From positions 124,001 through 188,000 of the forward strand of contig JANLFK010000002.1 in NCBI GenBank assembly GCA_024655945.1: a stretch of 64,000 nucleotides of DNA, given 5' to 3'. Every line of letters starts with the position of its first letter. Position 1 is the first letter of the stretch. Shown piece after piece: positions 18,418-27,165 of this stretch. The translations under genes were made by a program, and so were the position numbers. The notes beneath the pieces were generated by a model that was not told the DNA's origin, ran no database searches, and saw only the letters and a program-made list of their open reading frames with translations. Source of the stretch: a candidate division KSB1 bacterium. GTDB lineage: Bacteria > Zhuqueibacterota > Zhuqueibacteria > JANLFK01 > Oleimicrobiaceae.

Positions 18418-20310
18418 ATGCGCAAAGTTCTCTCCCACCTGCTCATGCTCCTTCTCCCCTTGTGCGTCAACGCGCAGCCAGGGCGCGAGCTCCGCGCGGT
18501 CAAACTGACCAACGTGGACAGCTATGTCTTGTTTGACGATGGCGAAATTGCGCGCGCCATGGACTTTTTGGCTGCGCACAATTTCAACGTGGTCTTGCCA
18601 GTGGTCTGGAACGGGCATGGGGTGGACGGCGTGTACACGCTCTATCCCAGCGCGGTGATGGAGAGGCTATTCGGCAAGGCCATGTACCCACTCTTTTCTC
18701 CTGGTCGGGACCCCTTGGAACGTGTCGTCATTGAGGCCCACCGCAACGGCATGGAGGTCTGGCCGTGGTTCGAAATGGGCTTTTCCTGCTCCTACTCCCA
18801 GGGCGGCGGGTACATCCTGCGCACTTTTCCGGAATGGGCCCTGCGCGACAACAACGGGGCGCTGGTGGTGAAGAACGGCTTCGACTGGATGTCGGGCATC
18901 AACCCCGAAGTCCAGGGGCTGTTCTTGGCCCTGGTGAGCGAGATAGTGGACCGCTACGATGTGGATGGTATCGAGTTTTCAGACCGAATCCCCGCCATGC
19001 CTGTTGAGGGCGGCTACGACGTGGCAACTGCCCAGCTTTATGCCCAGGAACACGGAGGCAGCGCACCGCCCGCCAACTACCGCGACCCTGAGTGGATGCG
19101 TTGGCGCGCGCAAAAATTGACTGCGTTCTACAGTGCCGTGCGCGATTCGGTGAAGCGCCGCAGCACGCAGCTCATGGTCTCCTCAAGCCCAAGCGTCTAC
19201 CCGTGGGCCTACCAGGAGTACCTGCAGGATTCGCCCACCTGGTTCACCAGTGGCATCGTCGATAACCTCATCCCCCAACTGTACCGTTACACATTTGCCG
19301 AATATCTCTACGAGCTGAACAGCTCCCTGAGCTACGTTCCTTCGGCGATGAGGGACCGTTTCTTCGCCGGGATGCTCATCTACCTGCGCGGCGAGAACTA
19401 CCTGATCGCCCCTGGGTATCTTCTGGACGCGATCCAAGCCAATCGTGCGCGTGGCGTCATGGGAGAGGCGCTCTTCTTCTACGAAGGGCTACGGCAAAGG
19501 AACGGTGTGCTGGCGGACACTTTGCGGGCAACGGTCTATGGCGAATCGGCACAGCCGCCGCATCGCGGCGAAAGCGTGTGGCGTCCGCCGGCGCTGGTCG
19601 TACATGAGGACGACGCCAGTGCCAAGCGAATCGGGACCTGGGAGCAGACGACGGCATCCGGCTACCGCGGCAAGGCGCTCCTGCACCGGGACACCTCCTA
19701 CGCAGCTGTGGAATACGAATTCGAGGTGCCGGCGAGCGCCTGGTACCACGTGTTGGCTTTCATCGTCACCGGCACACTAACCACCGATCGGGCGCGCTTT
19801 TCGGTGTACTCGGCACACGACACCTCGGTCCATGTGCTTTCGCAGCGCGGTTACCTGAACGCAGGGTGGCGCCGTCTGCGTTCGGCTTACTTGACCGCGG
19901 GCAGGCACACCGTGGTCAAGCTCGATAACCACAGTGTCTTGCCCGGCGACCTCATCGTTGCCGACGCGACCATGATTATGGTCGACCGCAAGCGGTCCCC
20001 GGAGGTTGTGTTTACAGGCACTCCCTCTTCCCATGATCGGCTCATGCCACGTGCAGTCCGCCTTCGCGTCTACCCCAATCCCGCCCACGATGCTGCGACA
20101 GTCTTCCTTGAGGTGCCTCACGCAGGAGAGACCGCGGTCACCGTGTACGACCTGCTTGGAAGGCAAGTCCTCGAAGTCCTTCCCGGGCACCTGCCTCCGG
20201 GCCAACATTCGCTTCGCCTGCGCCTCGACCATCTGCCAAGCGGCCTCTACTTCTGTCGCGTGTGCACAGCCGAGTCCAGCGCCGTGACGAAGCTCCTCTT
20301 GACCAGATAG
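18418..20310 (+). CDS. GHL10-family glycoside hydrolase with golvesin-like domain and T9SS tail
   Basis: 630 aa. Signal peptide residues 1-20 (KVLSHLLMLLLPLCVNA). The GHL10 barrel spans about 25-380: LRAVKLTNVDSYV, VWPWFEMGF, and DVDGIEFSDRI, the active-site strand (one residue longer than in the paralogue at 1-1451). A golvesin-like beta domain follows at about 395-525 (TASGYRGKALLHRDTSYAAV to GDLIVADATMIMV). The last ~80 residues begin RLRVYPNPAHD and end VTKLLLTR, a T9SS sorting domain. The product is therefore a surface or secreted glycosidase. It shares DPEWMRWRAQKLT with the paralogue's DPHWMRWRADKLT. Last gene of the operon. Confidence 0.9.
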   Translation: MRKVLSHLLMLLLPLCVNAQPGRELRAVKLTNVDSYVLFDDGEIARAMDFLAAHNFNVVLPVVWNGHGVDGVYTLYPSAVMERLFGKAMYPLFSPGRDPLERVVIEAHRNGMEVWPWFEMGFSCSYSQGGGYILRTFPEWALRDNNGALVVKNGFDWMSGINPEVQGLFLALVSEIVDRYDVDGIEFSDRIPAMPVEGGYDVATAQLYAQEHGGSAPPANYRDPEWMRWRAQKLTAFYSAVRDSVKRRSTQLMVSSSPSVYPWAYQEYLQDSPTWFTSGIVDNLIPQLYRYTFAEYLYELNSSLSYVPSAMRDRFFAGMLIYLRGENYLIAPGYLLDAIQANRARGVMGEALFFYEGLRQRNGVLADTLRATVYGESAQPPHRGESVWRPPALVVHEDDASAKRIGTWEQTTASGYRGKALLHRDTSYAAVEYEFEVPASAWYHVLAFIVTGTLTTDRARFSVYSAHDTSVHVLSQRGYLNAGWRRLRSAYLTAGRHTVVKLDNHSVLPGDLIVADATMIMVDRKRSPEVVFTGTPSSHDRLMPRAVRLRVYPNPAHDAATVFLEVPHAGETAVTVYDLLGRQVLEVLPGHLPPGQHSLRLRLDHLPSGLYFCRVCTAESSAVTKLLLTR

Positions 20311-20335
20311 CCTGCAGCGACCGTCTCATTTGCCC

Positions 20336-20388
20336 GCGCACCTGGGCGTAGGTGCGCGCCACGCGCCCTGGGCGAGAAGGCGCCCTTT
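20336..20388 (+). terminator. Hairpins between convergent operons
   Basis: Stem GCGCACCT / AGGTGCGC (20336-20343 with 20350-20357, loop of 6), followed by GGGCG-AGAAGG-CGCCC (20370-20385) and TTTCCCTT. It lies between the GHL10 stop at 20310 and the NanE-K stop at 20503, so it may act in both directions. The T-run is weak. Confidence 0.4.
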
Positions 20389-20502
20389 CCCTTGCCAGCG
20401 GAGTCCGTCTTCGTCCCGCGCGCCGTCCAGGGTGCGCAGCAGCCACCTGCGGGTAAGCTGCAGGCGTCAGCAGCGGTGTCCGCTGCCAGCCTTGGCCGCA
20501 CT

Positions 20503-22113
20503 TCAGGCAAAACGCAGCAAGGCCAGCTGGGCTCCTCCTACGGCGCCTGCCCGATTGCCGAGGTGCGCACAGCGAAGCGGCGGGCGGGGCCCAACACGCA
20601 CACGCAGCCCTTCCAGCAGGTGCTCGCCCAGCGCCGAGAGTTCGCCGCCGAGCACGACGATGTCCGGATCGACAATGTTCCTGAGACTGGCCAGAGCGCA
20701 GGCCAGATAGTCGAGTTGCCTGTTGAACAGGGAGGAAAGGTGCGGCTCCCCGACCCGTAGCAGGGCGGCCAATTCCTCGGCAGTGGGTTCCCTGTCGGTC
20801 GCGAGCGGTACCAGGCCCTGCCGTGCCGTCGAGAGCGCCTGTTGCGCAAGTAGCCGCCTGGACACATAGGCCTCAAGGCAACCACGCGCACCGCACCGGC
20901 ACTTTCGACCGCCTTGGCGCACGCACAGGTGGCCAATCTCGCCGGCGTTGATGCCGCGCACCAGCTGGCCATCAATAAGTATCCCACCCCCCACGCCCGT
21001 GCCTATGGTCACCACGGCAAAGCGCGACGGTCGTGGCAGCGGAAGCAGCTGATATTCCGCATAGGCAGCGGCATTGACGTCGTTTTCCACATGCACCGGC
21101 AGCCGCAGAGCGCGGCTTAGCTCCTTGCGCAACGGGTAGGCGAGGTAGTCGTGCGCCAGCGGCACACCACCAACCACCATTCCCTTCTCCACGTCCACCC
21201 GGCCCGTGGCGGCAACACCCACCGCACAGGGAGTCGCTCCTGCGGCCTGGATCACCTGCTGCACGGCCTGGGTCAGCTTGCCGACCACTGCTGCCATCCC
21301 CAATCTCCAAGGGGTGGAAAAGGCCTGCTCGTGGCGGAAGTCCCCCGCGAGGTCCCCAATACCCACCAGTGTCCGCGTGCCACCCAGGTCAATGCCCACG
21401 GCGGTAGCCCGCAAACGCGCCTGGTGCCGGGATAGCGCCTGGGCGATCCGTCGCGTGAGAGCTGCGGGCCGGGTGATGGCCGTGCCCACCACTACGGCAG
21501 ATGCCCCACAGTTGAGCGCCTCCACCGCTTGCTCCGGCGTCCAGATTCTCCCCTCTGCGATGACGGGCACATCGGCCCCAAACCGGGCACGGAGCGCCGC
21601 CACGAGCTCCAAGTCGGGCAGGTCCGGTGGCGGCGCAGCGCCAGTGTACCCGGATAAGGTCGTGCCTACCAGGTCACAACCCAGTGCTGCCGCAGCAAGG
21701 CCTTCCTCGAGTGAGGACACATCGGCCATCACCAGCACCCCCCGTCTCTTGAGCTCCTCCACCAGAGACGACAGCGCTTGACCGCCAGGCCTGGAACGCG
21801 AGGTGGCGTCCAAGGCGACCACATCCGCACCCGCTGCGACTACCTCGAGCGCATCCTCCAGCGTCGGGGTGATGTAGACAGGCGACTCCGGGTAGTGTCT
21901 TTTGCGCAGGCCTATCACTGGCAGAGCCACCGCCGCCTTGATCGCCCGGATATTGGCCGCACCCTCAGCGCGAATGGCGACCGCGCCTCCCGCCGCAGCA
22001 GCCCTGGCCATAGCAGCCATCATGGCCGTGTCCTCCAGGGGATCTCCTGGGTCCGCCTGGCACGAGACGATGAGTCCGCCCCGGATTGCAGCAAGGAATC
22101 CGTCGCGCGTCAT
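20503..22113 (-). CDS. nanEK: Fused N-acetylmannosamine-6-phosphate 2-epimerase / ROK-family kinase
   Basis: 536 aa. Residues 1-230 are a NanE TIM barrel: GGLIVSCQA, LPVIGLRKRHY with the likely catalytic Lys at 71, and VIAEGRIWTPEQAVEAL. Residues 238-536 are a ROK sugar kinase: VGIDLGGTRTLVGIG, HVENDVNAAAYAEY, TIGTGVGGGILIDGQ, and the zinc motif CRCGARGCLEAY. The fusion would phosphorylate ManNAc and convert ManNAc-6-P to GlcNAc-6-P. Such NanE-NanK fusions are known in other bacteria. It begins 7 bp after the GH94 gene, implying one transcript. The kinase could instead prefer GlcNAc, fed by GH94. Confidence 0.92.
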   Translation of the reverse strand: MTRDGFLAAIRGGLIVSCQADPGDPLEDTAMMAAMARAAAAGGAVAIRAEGAANIRAIKAAVALPVIGLRKRHYPESPVYITPTLEDALEVVAAGADVVALDATSRSRPGGQALSSLVEELKRRGVLVMADVSSLEEGLAAAALGCDLVGTTLSGYTGAAPPPDLPDLELVAALRARFGADVPVIAEGRIWTPEQAVEALNCGASAVVVGTAITRPAALTRRIAQALSRHQARLRATAVGIDLGGTRTLVGIGDLAGDFRHEQAFSTPWRLGMAAVVGKLTQAVQQVIQAAGATPCAVGVAATGRVDVEKGMVVGGVPLAHDYLAYPLRKELSRALRLPVHVENDVNAAAYAEYQLLPLPRPSRFAVVTIGTGVGGGILIDGQLVRGINAGEIGHLCVRQGGRKCRCGARGCLEAYVSRRLLAQQALSTARQGLVPLATDREPTAEELAALLRVGEPHLSSLFNRQLDYLACALASLRNIVDPDIVVLGGELSALGEHLLEGLRVRVGPRPPLRCAHLGNRAGAVGGAQLALLRFA

Positions 22114-22120
22114 CCTGCAG

Positions 22121-24568
22121 TCATCCCTTCCGCTGCGGCTCCCGCGCCTTGTGGCTCAGGGTCACGCGCACCGGCACACGCTCCTTGCCGGCTATCGCCC
22201 GTGCCACGCACTCATCGTCCAGGTCAATAAGGTTCCCAGCCAAGCGCTCCCCTGCCACCACCACCTCGACCACCCCTCTGCTCACGTGCTCGGGGTTGGT
22301 CACCTCCATGTCGAACAAATGCCCGCGGAACCTCCGTTGCACCCGAAACAAAGTCCATTTCGCCGGAACACATGGGTCGATGAGCAGGCCCCGGTACGTC
22401 GGCCTGACGCCGAGGATGTAGTCGAGCACATCGCGGAACATCCAGGCCGAGGAGCCCGTGAGCCAGGAATGGCTTGCCTGGCCGTAGGTGGGATGGTCGG
22501 GGCTGGTGACATACTCGGCGTAGACGTAAGGCTCCACCTCATAGCGGTCAATGTCCACCACCGGGTTCATGGGCAAAGCCCGCTTGTAAAGGTCGAAGGC
22601 GCGCTCCGCCCTCCCCAGGAGACATTCCGCGAGTATCGCCCAGCTTACCGCGTGGTTGAAGACGCTGCCGTTTTCCTTCTTTCCGGCCACACAGCGCGTC
22701 GCAAGGCCAATCCGCGGATCGATCGTGCGGTACGGCGGGTGCAGGATCTTTGGCCCCTTGGGCGTGTCCAGGTGCAGGCGCACGGCCTCCATGCATTGCC
22801 ACGCCCGCTCCTCTGGCGCGACGCCGCTAATCACCGCCCAGGACTGCGCGTTCAGGAAAATGCGACCTTCCCGAGTGCTGGCGGAGCCGATTACCTCCCC
22901 CCAGTCGTTGGTGCCACGAATGTACCACTCCCCGTCCCAGCAGTGCTGGTTGATGGCGTTGCGAAGCTGTTCATAAGCCTTCCCATAGCGGGAAGCCTGT
23001 TCTTTCGAGCCGAGGTAGTGCAGTAGCTCCATAAGTTCCTTGAGGACGAAGGCCAGGAACATGCTGACCCACACGCTGTCGCCTTTGCCGCCCCGGCCCA
23101 GGTAGTCGAGAGTATCGTTCCAGTCACCAGGGCCAAACTTGGCCAGCCCGCGTGGCGAAAGATTTGCTAAGAGGTAGTCCACCGCCAAGAGGGCGTGCTG
23201 CAACACTGAGCCGGACCCTTGGTCGGCAAACGGCACATTCGCATCCAAGAAGGGCCAGTCAGCGGTTTCCTTCAGATACTGCGTCACGGCGAACGGGAGC
23301 CAAAGAGGTGTGTCGGCGTGGCCTGTTCGCTCACCCGTGCCGCTGCCCGGAAAAAGCAGGTGAAAGGCACTGCCATCGGCGAATTGCGCGCGACACATCT
23401 GCTCGAGCCGCTGGCGCACCCAATCCGGCCTGGCGATCATCGGCCCCAACGTGTCTTGGCAGGAGTCCCTAAAGCCACGCCCAAAGAGCAGGCCTCCGTG
23501 ATAGTAGGAGGCATCGCGGGAAAAACGAAAGGTCACCGAGGTCTGGTACTGATTCCAGACGTTTACCATGGTGTTGAGATCGTCGTCCGGAGTGGCCACC
23601 TGGACGGCGCTCAAGTAGTCGCGCCACTCGTCGAGCAGGCGCTGGTACTCGCTCTGCACGAGGCCGAGGTCCCGGTACTTCCGCACCAGCGTCGCGCCCG
23701 CCTCCGGGTACTCCTTCTTGGGCACCACACCCAGCAGAACCACGAACTCCTGCTCCACGCCGGCTTGGAGTTCCAACCCGGCGTGGAGCGCCGCCACTGC
23801 ATCCCCGGAGGTGATTTCGGAGTTTGTGCAGCGGCCAAGTTCCACTGCCTCCGGGTTTGCCTCGGAGCGCCAACGTCCGATGAACAGGTCCTTGCTCCCA
23901 TCCCAGCCTGTCACGGGCAACGAGGAGGCAAAGAAAACCACCTTGTCCCACTCTTCGTTGGCTTGCTGAACTGTCGGGCCCCGGTAGCGCACCCAATAGC
24001 GCTTGGTGGCAAAGAGAATCTGCTCACTGCGGTCGAAACGCACCTCATTAAAGTGCTGGTCATTGGGCTGGTTGATGAGATCAACCAGCGCGTGCCCCAA
24101 GCAGAGCTCCACATAGGCAAACAGGTCCAATTCCCTTGGCGCCTGCTGCCTGTTGCGGATCCTGACCCGCCAGACCTCCAAGTCGTCGTCGATGGGCACG
24201 AAGTAGAGAATCTCCGCCTCAATGCCTCGAAATGCGGACACAATGCGCGTGTAGTACACACCGTGGTGGCAGCGGAACTCCTCAAGGCCGGTTGCCGTCG
24301 GTTGCCAGGTGGGCGACCAGTAGATGCCCGAGCTGCGGTCACGCAAATAGAGATATCGCCCGGGCCGGTCCATGGGCAGGCCATTGTAGCGCCAACGGGT
24401 GATGCGGTCATCTCTGGGCGAAGGGCAAAAGCTAAAGCCACCCCCCGTCTGCGACACAAGGCCGGTGTAGCGGCCATTGGAGATATAGTTCACCCATGGC
24501 TTAGGAGTATCCGGCCGGGTGATGATGAATTCCTTTCGATCCTCCGAGAACGTCCCGTACTTTTGCAC
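22121..24568 (-). CDS. GH94 phosphorylase, chitobiose-phosphorylase-like
   Basis: 815 aa from GTG 24568, preceded by GGAGAGG; the frame is open to a TTG at 24589. The N-terminus (QKYGTFSEDRKEFIITRPDT, PWVNYISN) is typical of N,N'-diacetylchitobiose and related GH94 phosphorylases. An N-terminal beta-sandwich of about 300 residues is followed by the (alpha/alpha)6 barrel, with GRGFRDSCQDTLG, the catalytic-acid motif GPGDWNDTLD near residue 482, and the C-terminal QASHSWLTGSSAWM. The family uses phosphate to split beta-linked disaccharides to a sugar-1-phosphate. The partner NanE-K suggests GlcNAc-containing substrates. No signal peptide, so cytoplasmic. Confidence 0.88.
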   Translation of the reverse strand: MQKYGTFSEDRKEFIITRPDTPKPWVNYISNGRYTGLVSQTGGGFSFCPSPRDDRITRWRYNGLPMDRPGRYLYLRDRSSGIYWSPTWQPTATGLEEFRCHHGVYYTRIVSAFRGIEAEILYFVPIDDDLEVWRVRIRNRQQAPRELDLFAYVELCLGHALVDLINQPNDQHFNEVRFDRSEQILFATKRYWVRYRGPTVQQANEEWDKVVFFASSLPVTGWDGSKDLFIGRWRSEANPEAVELGRCTNSEITSGDAVAALHAGLELQAGVEQEFVVLLGVVPKKEYPEAGATLVRKYRDLGLVQSEYQRLLDEWRDYLSAVQVATPDDDLNTMVNVWNQYQTSVTFRFSRDASYYHGGLLFGRGFRDSCQDTLGPMIARPDWVRQRLEQMCRAQFADGSAFHLLFPGSGTGERTGHADTPLWLPFAVTQYLKETADWPFLDANVPFADQGSGSVLQHALLAVDYLLANLSPRGLAKFGPGDWNDTLDYLGRGGKGDSVWVSMFLAFVLKELMELLHYLGSKEQASRYGKAYEQLRNAINQHCWDGEWYIRGTNDWGEVIGSASTREGRIFLNAQSWAVISGVAPEERAWQCMEAVRLHLDTPKGPKILHPPYRTIDPRIGLATRCVAGKKENGSVFNHAVSWAILAECLLGRAERAFDLYKRALPMNPVVDIDRYEVEPYVYAEYVTSPDHPTYGQASHSWLTGSSAWMFRDVLDYILGVRPTYRGLLIDPCVPAKWTLFRVQRRFRGHLFDMEVTNPEHVSRGVVEVVVAGERLAGNLIDLDDECVARAIAGKERVPVRVTLSHKAREPQRKG

Positions 24569-25000
24569 GACACCTCTCCAGCTTGGCAATCAGCAATGTG
24601 CAATCCACAGCAAGTTCGTTCGCACTCCAGGGGCACGCTTCGTTGTGCCAAAAGTCTGAACCCGCGGCTCAGACGAATACCCCTGGCTGGCCTTCCGTGC
24701 GGCCCGTTCGTGAGTGCCGACCGTGGGCTTCCGGCCTTGCAGCCACCTGGCAAACGATCGACTCCGGCCGTGGTACGTTTCGTGACACACAGGGGGCGGA
24801 CACAACCGTCAGCACATCTTTGGGTCTGACAAAGCTGCCTGCGTCAGAGGGCCGAAGCAACTTCCAGTATGTCAGATTTAGATGGCAGTCAGGCTAATTC
24901 CCTACGGCACCAACTGCGCAATAAGATAGGCAAACGGAGAGAAAAAGCCAAAGGGAAAATTCCTTCGCAAACAGGAGAGACGTGCCAGTAAAGGGAGGCG
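24569..25000 (-). other. Long untranslated leader/intergenic region of the GH94 operon
   Basis: No credible gene. On the minus strand it would be a leader of about 350 bases from the promoter at 24923-24951. It holds inverted repeats: TCTGA-CC / GG-TCAGA around 24655-24675 and GGCAC-N8-GTGCC around 24630-24650, plus several TCTGAC-type repeats between 24800 and 24900. These could be operator or attenuator elements. Confidence 0.35.
24923..24951 (-). promoter_or_regulatory. Sigma-70-type promoter of GH94-nanEK
   Basis: Minus strand TTGGCT (24946-24951), 17 bp, TATCTT (24923-24928), about 350 bases upstream of the GTG at 24568. Confidence 0.5.
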
Positions 25001-25020
25001 AAACCCACGGAGGCGGGTTT
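25001..25020 (-). terminator. Terminator-like hairpin after the histidine-kinase operon
   Basis: In minus-strand RNA AAACCCGC-CUCC-GUGGGUUU, an 8-bp stem with one G-U pair and a 4-base loop. It lies 75 bp after the stop of the 71-residue ORF. The U's are part of the stem, so strength is uncertain. Confidence 0.45.
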
Positions 25021-25094
25021 TCAGAAGAGGCGGCAAGTCAATAGAACCCCTGTTGCACAGGTCTGGCTCTCTTCTGCGACGCTCGGCTGCGGTC

Positions 25095-25310
25095 TCAACG
25101 GTTTGTAGGGGAGATGCTGACGATGGCGGCCGGCTTGGCGGCTTCGATCGCCTCGTCCAGCCCCGTTTGCTCCGGTGGTGCCTTGCGCAGATCGATGATT
25201 ACCGCTGGCGGAGGCGCATCGTTGCGACGATACGCGGCTATGGCGCGACTGGCTGCAGGCCGTGCAGAGGAAGGTTCTTCCGGGAAGCAACGTTCCGCGT
25301 CTTCCTGCAT
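25095..25310 (-). CDS. Small protein of unknown function downstream of histidine kinase
   Basis: 71 aa. ATG 25310 has GAGGGG at good spacing; this overlaps the kinase stop (TGAGGGG), so translation looks coupled. The C-terminal half reads AVIIDLRKAPPEQTGLDEAI then PAAIVSIS, which faintly recalls the beta3-Asp and beta4 strands of a receiver domain, but the chain is too short for a complete one. No family recognised. Confidence 0.45.
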   Translation of the reverse strand: MQEDAERCFPEEPSSARPAASRAIAAYRRNDAPPPAVIIDLRKAPPEQTGLDEAIEAAKPAAIVSISPTNR

Positions 25311-25322
25311 AGGAGCGCCCCC

Positions 25323-26663
25323 TCAGGCCTTAATGGGTGCCACCGCCGTCGGTTCCGGTTGGTCCTCTATGGCCACCGGCAGATACACCGTGAAGCGACT
25401 GCCAACGCCAACCCTGCTATCCACGGCGATCATTCCGCGATGCTCCCTCACAATGCCCTCAGCCACGGCCAGCCCCATGCCGCTCCCTTTGCCTGGCTGT
25501 TTGGTGGTGAAGAGCGGCTCAAAGATCTTGCGCTGCAGATAGGGAGGGATCCCTACACCGCTATCCTGCACACTGAAGTAGGCGTATCTCCCCGGAGGGA
25601 CCCCCTGCCAGGCTTCTTCATGCAACTCCACCAAACCAGTGCGGAAGACGAGCTCGCCACCCTGCGGCATGGCCTCCGCCGCGTTGATACCCAGATTCAT
25701 AAGCACCTGTTCGATCTGGGCTGGGTTACACAGGACCGATGGAAGCTCCTCGCAAAGGTTCAGTCGCACGCGGATGTTCCCGGCAACGGTGCGCCGCAGA
25801 ACAAGGGCCGTCCGCTCCACCAGCTGGTTGAGGGAGCAGACCAGCATCTGGCTCGGTGCAGTGCGAGTCAGGGCGAGTAGGCGATTGACAAGATCGATGG
25901 CGGTGTTGGCCGTCTCCGCGATGGACTTGACTTCGCCATAGTGCGCATCGCCCTCGTCCATTTCTGCTAATAAAAAGCGGGCACAGCCGAGCATGCCGGC
26001 CAAAAAGTTCTTTAGGTCATGAGCAATGCCAGTGGCCAGAGTTCCCATCGCCTCGAACCTCTGCGCCTGGCGCAGTCTTTCCTCCAGTGCATGCAGCGCC
26101 GAGAGTTCCTGGACGCTGGCCAGGTAGAGGGAGCCCTGGCCCGGTCCGGCCGGCAGCAGGGACCAGACAATGCGCAGCGGCACCGTTCTGCCGTCAGTCG
26201 CTATCCACTCCCATTCCGCAGTGGTCCGGCCAGATAGCGTGACCTGCGGCGAATGAAGTGCCTCCACCAGAGGACAGGACGAGCCCAGAAGCGTGGCTAC
26301 GTGCGTGCCGCGCAAGCTTTCAACCGGCAGGCCAAGCAACTGCGCACAGGCGCGATTGGCCAACAAGACCTTGCCTGTCGCATCGATGGCCAACAGTGCC
26401 TCAGAGGCGAGGTCGGCCCATTGTCTGAAGATGGTCTCGAGAGGGGGAAGACAGGTGCCACGCTCCGCGTCTGGCGGCTCATGCGCCAGCGTTTGAGATA
26501 AATGCGACCTGGAGCCGGCCACCTGCTCACTTTCCGGGAAGAGGAGACCCTGCCCATGACCGGCGAGGGAACGATGGCCGCGTGCCTGGGCGAGAGCGCT
26601 CGGATCCTGCGCCCCCTCGGCGCGCGCCAGTAGAAGGGGTTGTTGCATGTCCATGTGCTCCAT
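25323..26663 (-). CDS. Cytoplasmic PAS-domain sensor histidine kinase
   Basis: 446 aa from ATG 26663, preceded by GGAGG at 8 bases; the frame is open to a GTG at 26735. A PAS domain lies at about 80-185 (ALLAIDATGKVLLANRA). The HisKA domain has H215 in GIAHDLKNFLAGMLG. The HATPase part has the N-box LMNLGINAAEAM, then DSGVGIPPYLQRKIFEPLFTTK and GSGMGLAVAEGIV. No membrane segment. The NtrB/FlrB-like H-box suggests a partner of the NtrC type, but no response regulator is adjacent. The gene follows the flagellar operon in the same direction but has its own promoter. Confidence 0.9.
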   Translation of the reverse strand: MEHMDMQQPLLLARAEGAQDPSALAQARGHRSLAGHGQGLLFPESEQVAGSRSHLSQTLAHEPPDAERGTCLPPLETIFRQWADLASEALLAIDATGKVLLANRACAQLLGLPVESLRGTHVATLLGSSCPLVEALHSPQVTLSGRTTAEWEWIATDGRTVPLRIVWSLLPAGPGQGSLYLASVQELSALHALEERLRQAQRFEAMGTLATGIAHDLKNFLAGMLGCARFLLAEMDEGDAHYGEVKSIAETANTAIDLVNRLLALTRTAPSQMLVCSLNQLVERTALVLRRTVAGNIRVRLNLCEELPSVLCNPAQIEQVLMNLGINAAEAMPQGGELVFRTGLVELHEEAWQGVPPGRYAYFSVQDSGVGIPPYLQRKIFEPLFTTKQPGKGSGMGLAVAEGIVREHRGMIAVDSRVGVGSRFTVYLPVAIEDQPEPTAVAPIKA

Positions 26664-27021
26664 GAGCTCCACCTCCACCCACGTGCATCCGTTGCCCTCG
26701 CGGATGGAGCAGCGCCTGCTCGCCCCGCGTCGCACTAGGCAACGGCCTGCGCACCACGTGCACCGTTAGCGCTGGAGCAACAAAAAACGCGTTCCCTTGC
26801 GGTCGTTCTCGAAGGTCGCCCGCTCCGCCTCCACACAGCCACACTCTTCTCCAACGCCGGAGGACCGCGCTAACTGCACATGCACACCACACTATGTCGT
26901 TTCGCTCACCCCTGCTCCCGGTCGACACCACTATCACGCGACCGGCAATCGCTCCTCCTCATACCCCAGGTATGGAACCGCCTCCTCAAGGTAGGTCCAT
27001 TAGTTGAACCAACCGGTGACA
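26664..27021 (-). other. Long leader of the histidine kinase gene
   Basis: About 350 bases between the promoter at 27022-27049 and ATG 26663. I see no well-supported gene; a minus frame across 26527-26937 overlaps the kinase N-terminus and has Arg/Gly-rich shadow-like composition. Confidence 0.3.
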
Positions 27022-27049
27022 AATATAGCGTGAAAACCTGAAAAGTCAA
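27022..27049 (-). promoter_or_regulatory. Sigma-70-type promoter for the histidine kinase
   Basis: Minus strand TTGACT (27044-27049), 16 bp, TATATT (27022-27027) in an AT-rich patch within a GC-rich region, 115 bp after the HDOD stop. Confidence 0.65.
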
Positions 27050-27165
27050 GCGGAAAGTTCAGCAAGGCGGGACTCGAGGGACTTTCCTGACTGTTTGGCC
27101 TGCCAACTGTGCAACTTTGCGACACCGCTGGTCAGGCGAAGCTGGCGGAGATTTTGGGAGGAGCC

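Noticed and set aside
23219-24829. Long plus-strand frame of 536 codons
   Set aside because: Antisense shadow of the GH94 gene with no domain signature.
26527-26937. Minus frame of 136 codons upstream of the histidine kinase
   Set aside because: Overlaps the kinase N-terminus, is Gly/Arg-rich with shadow-like composition, and lacks a good ribosome site.
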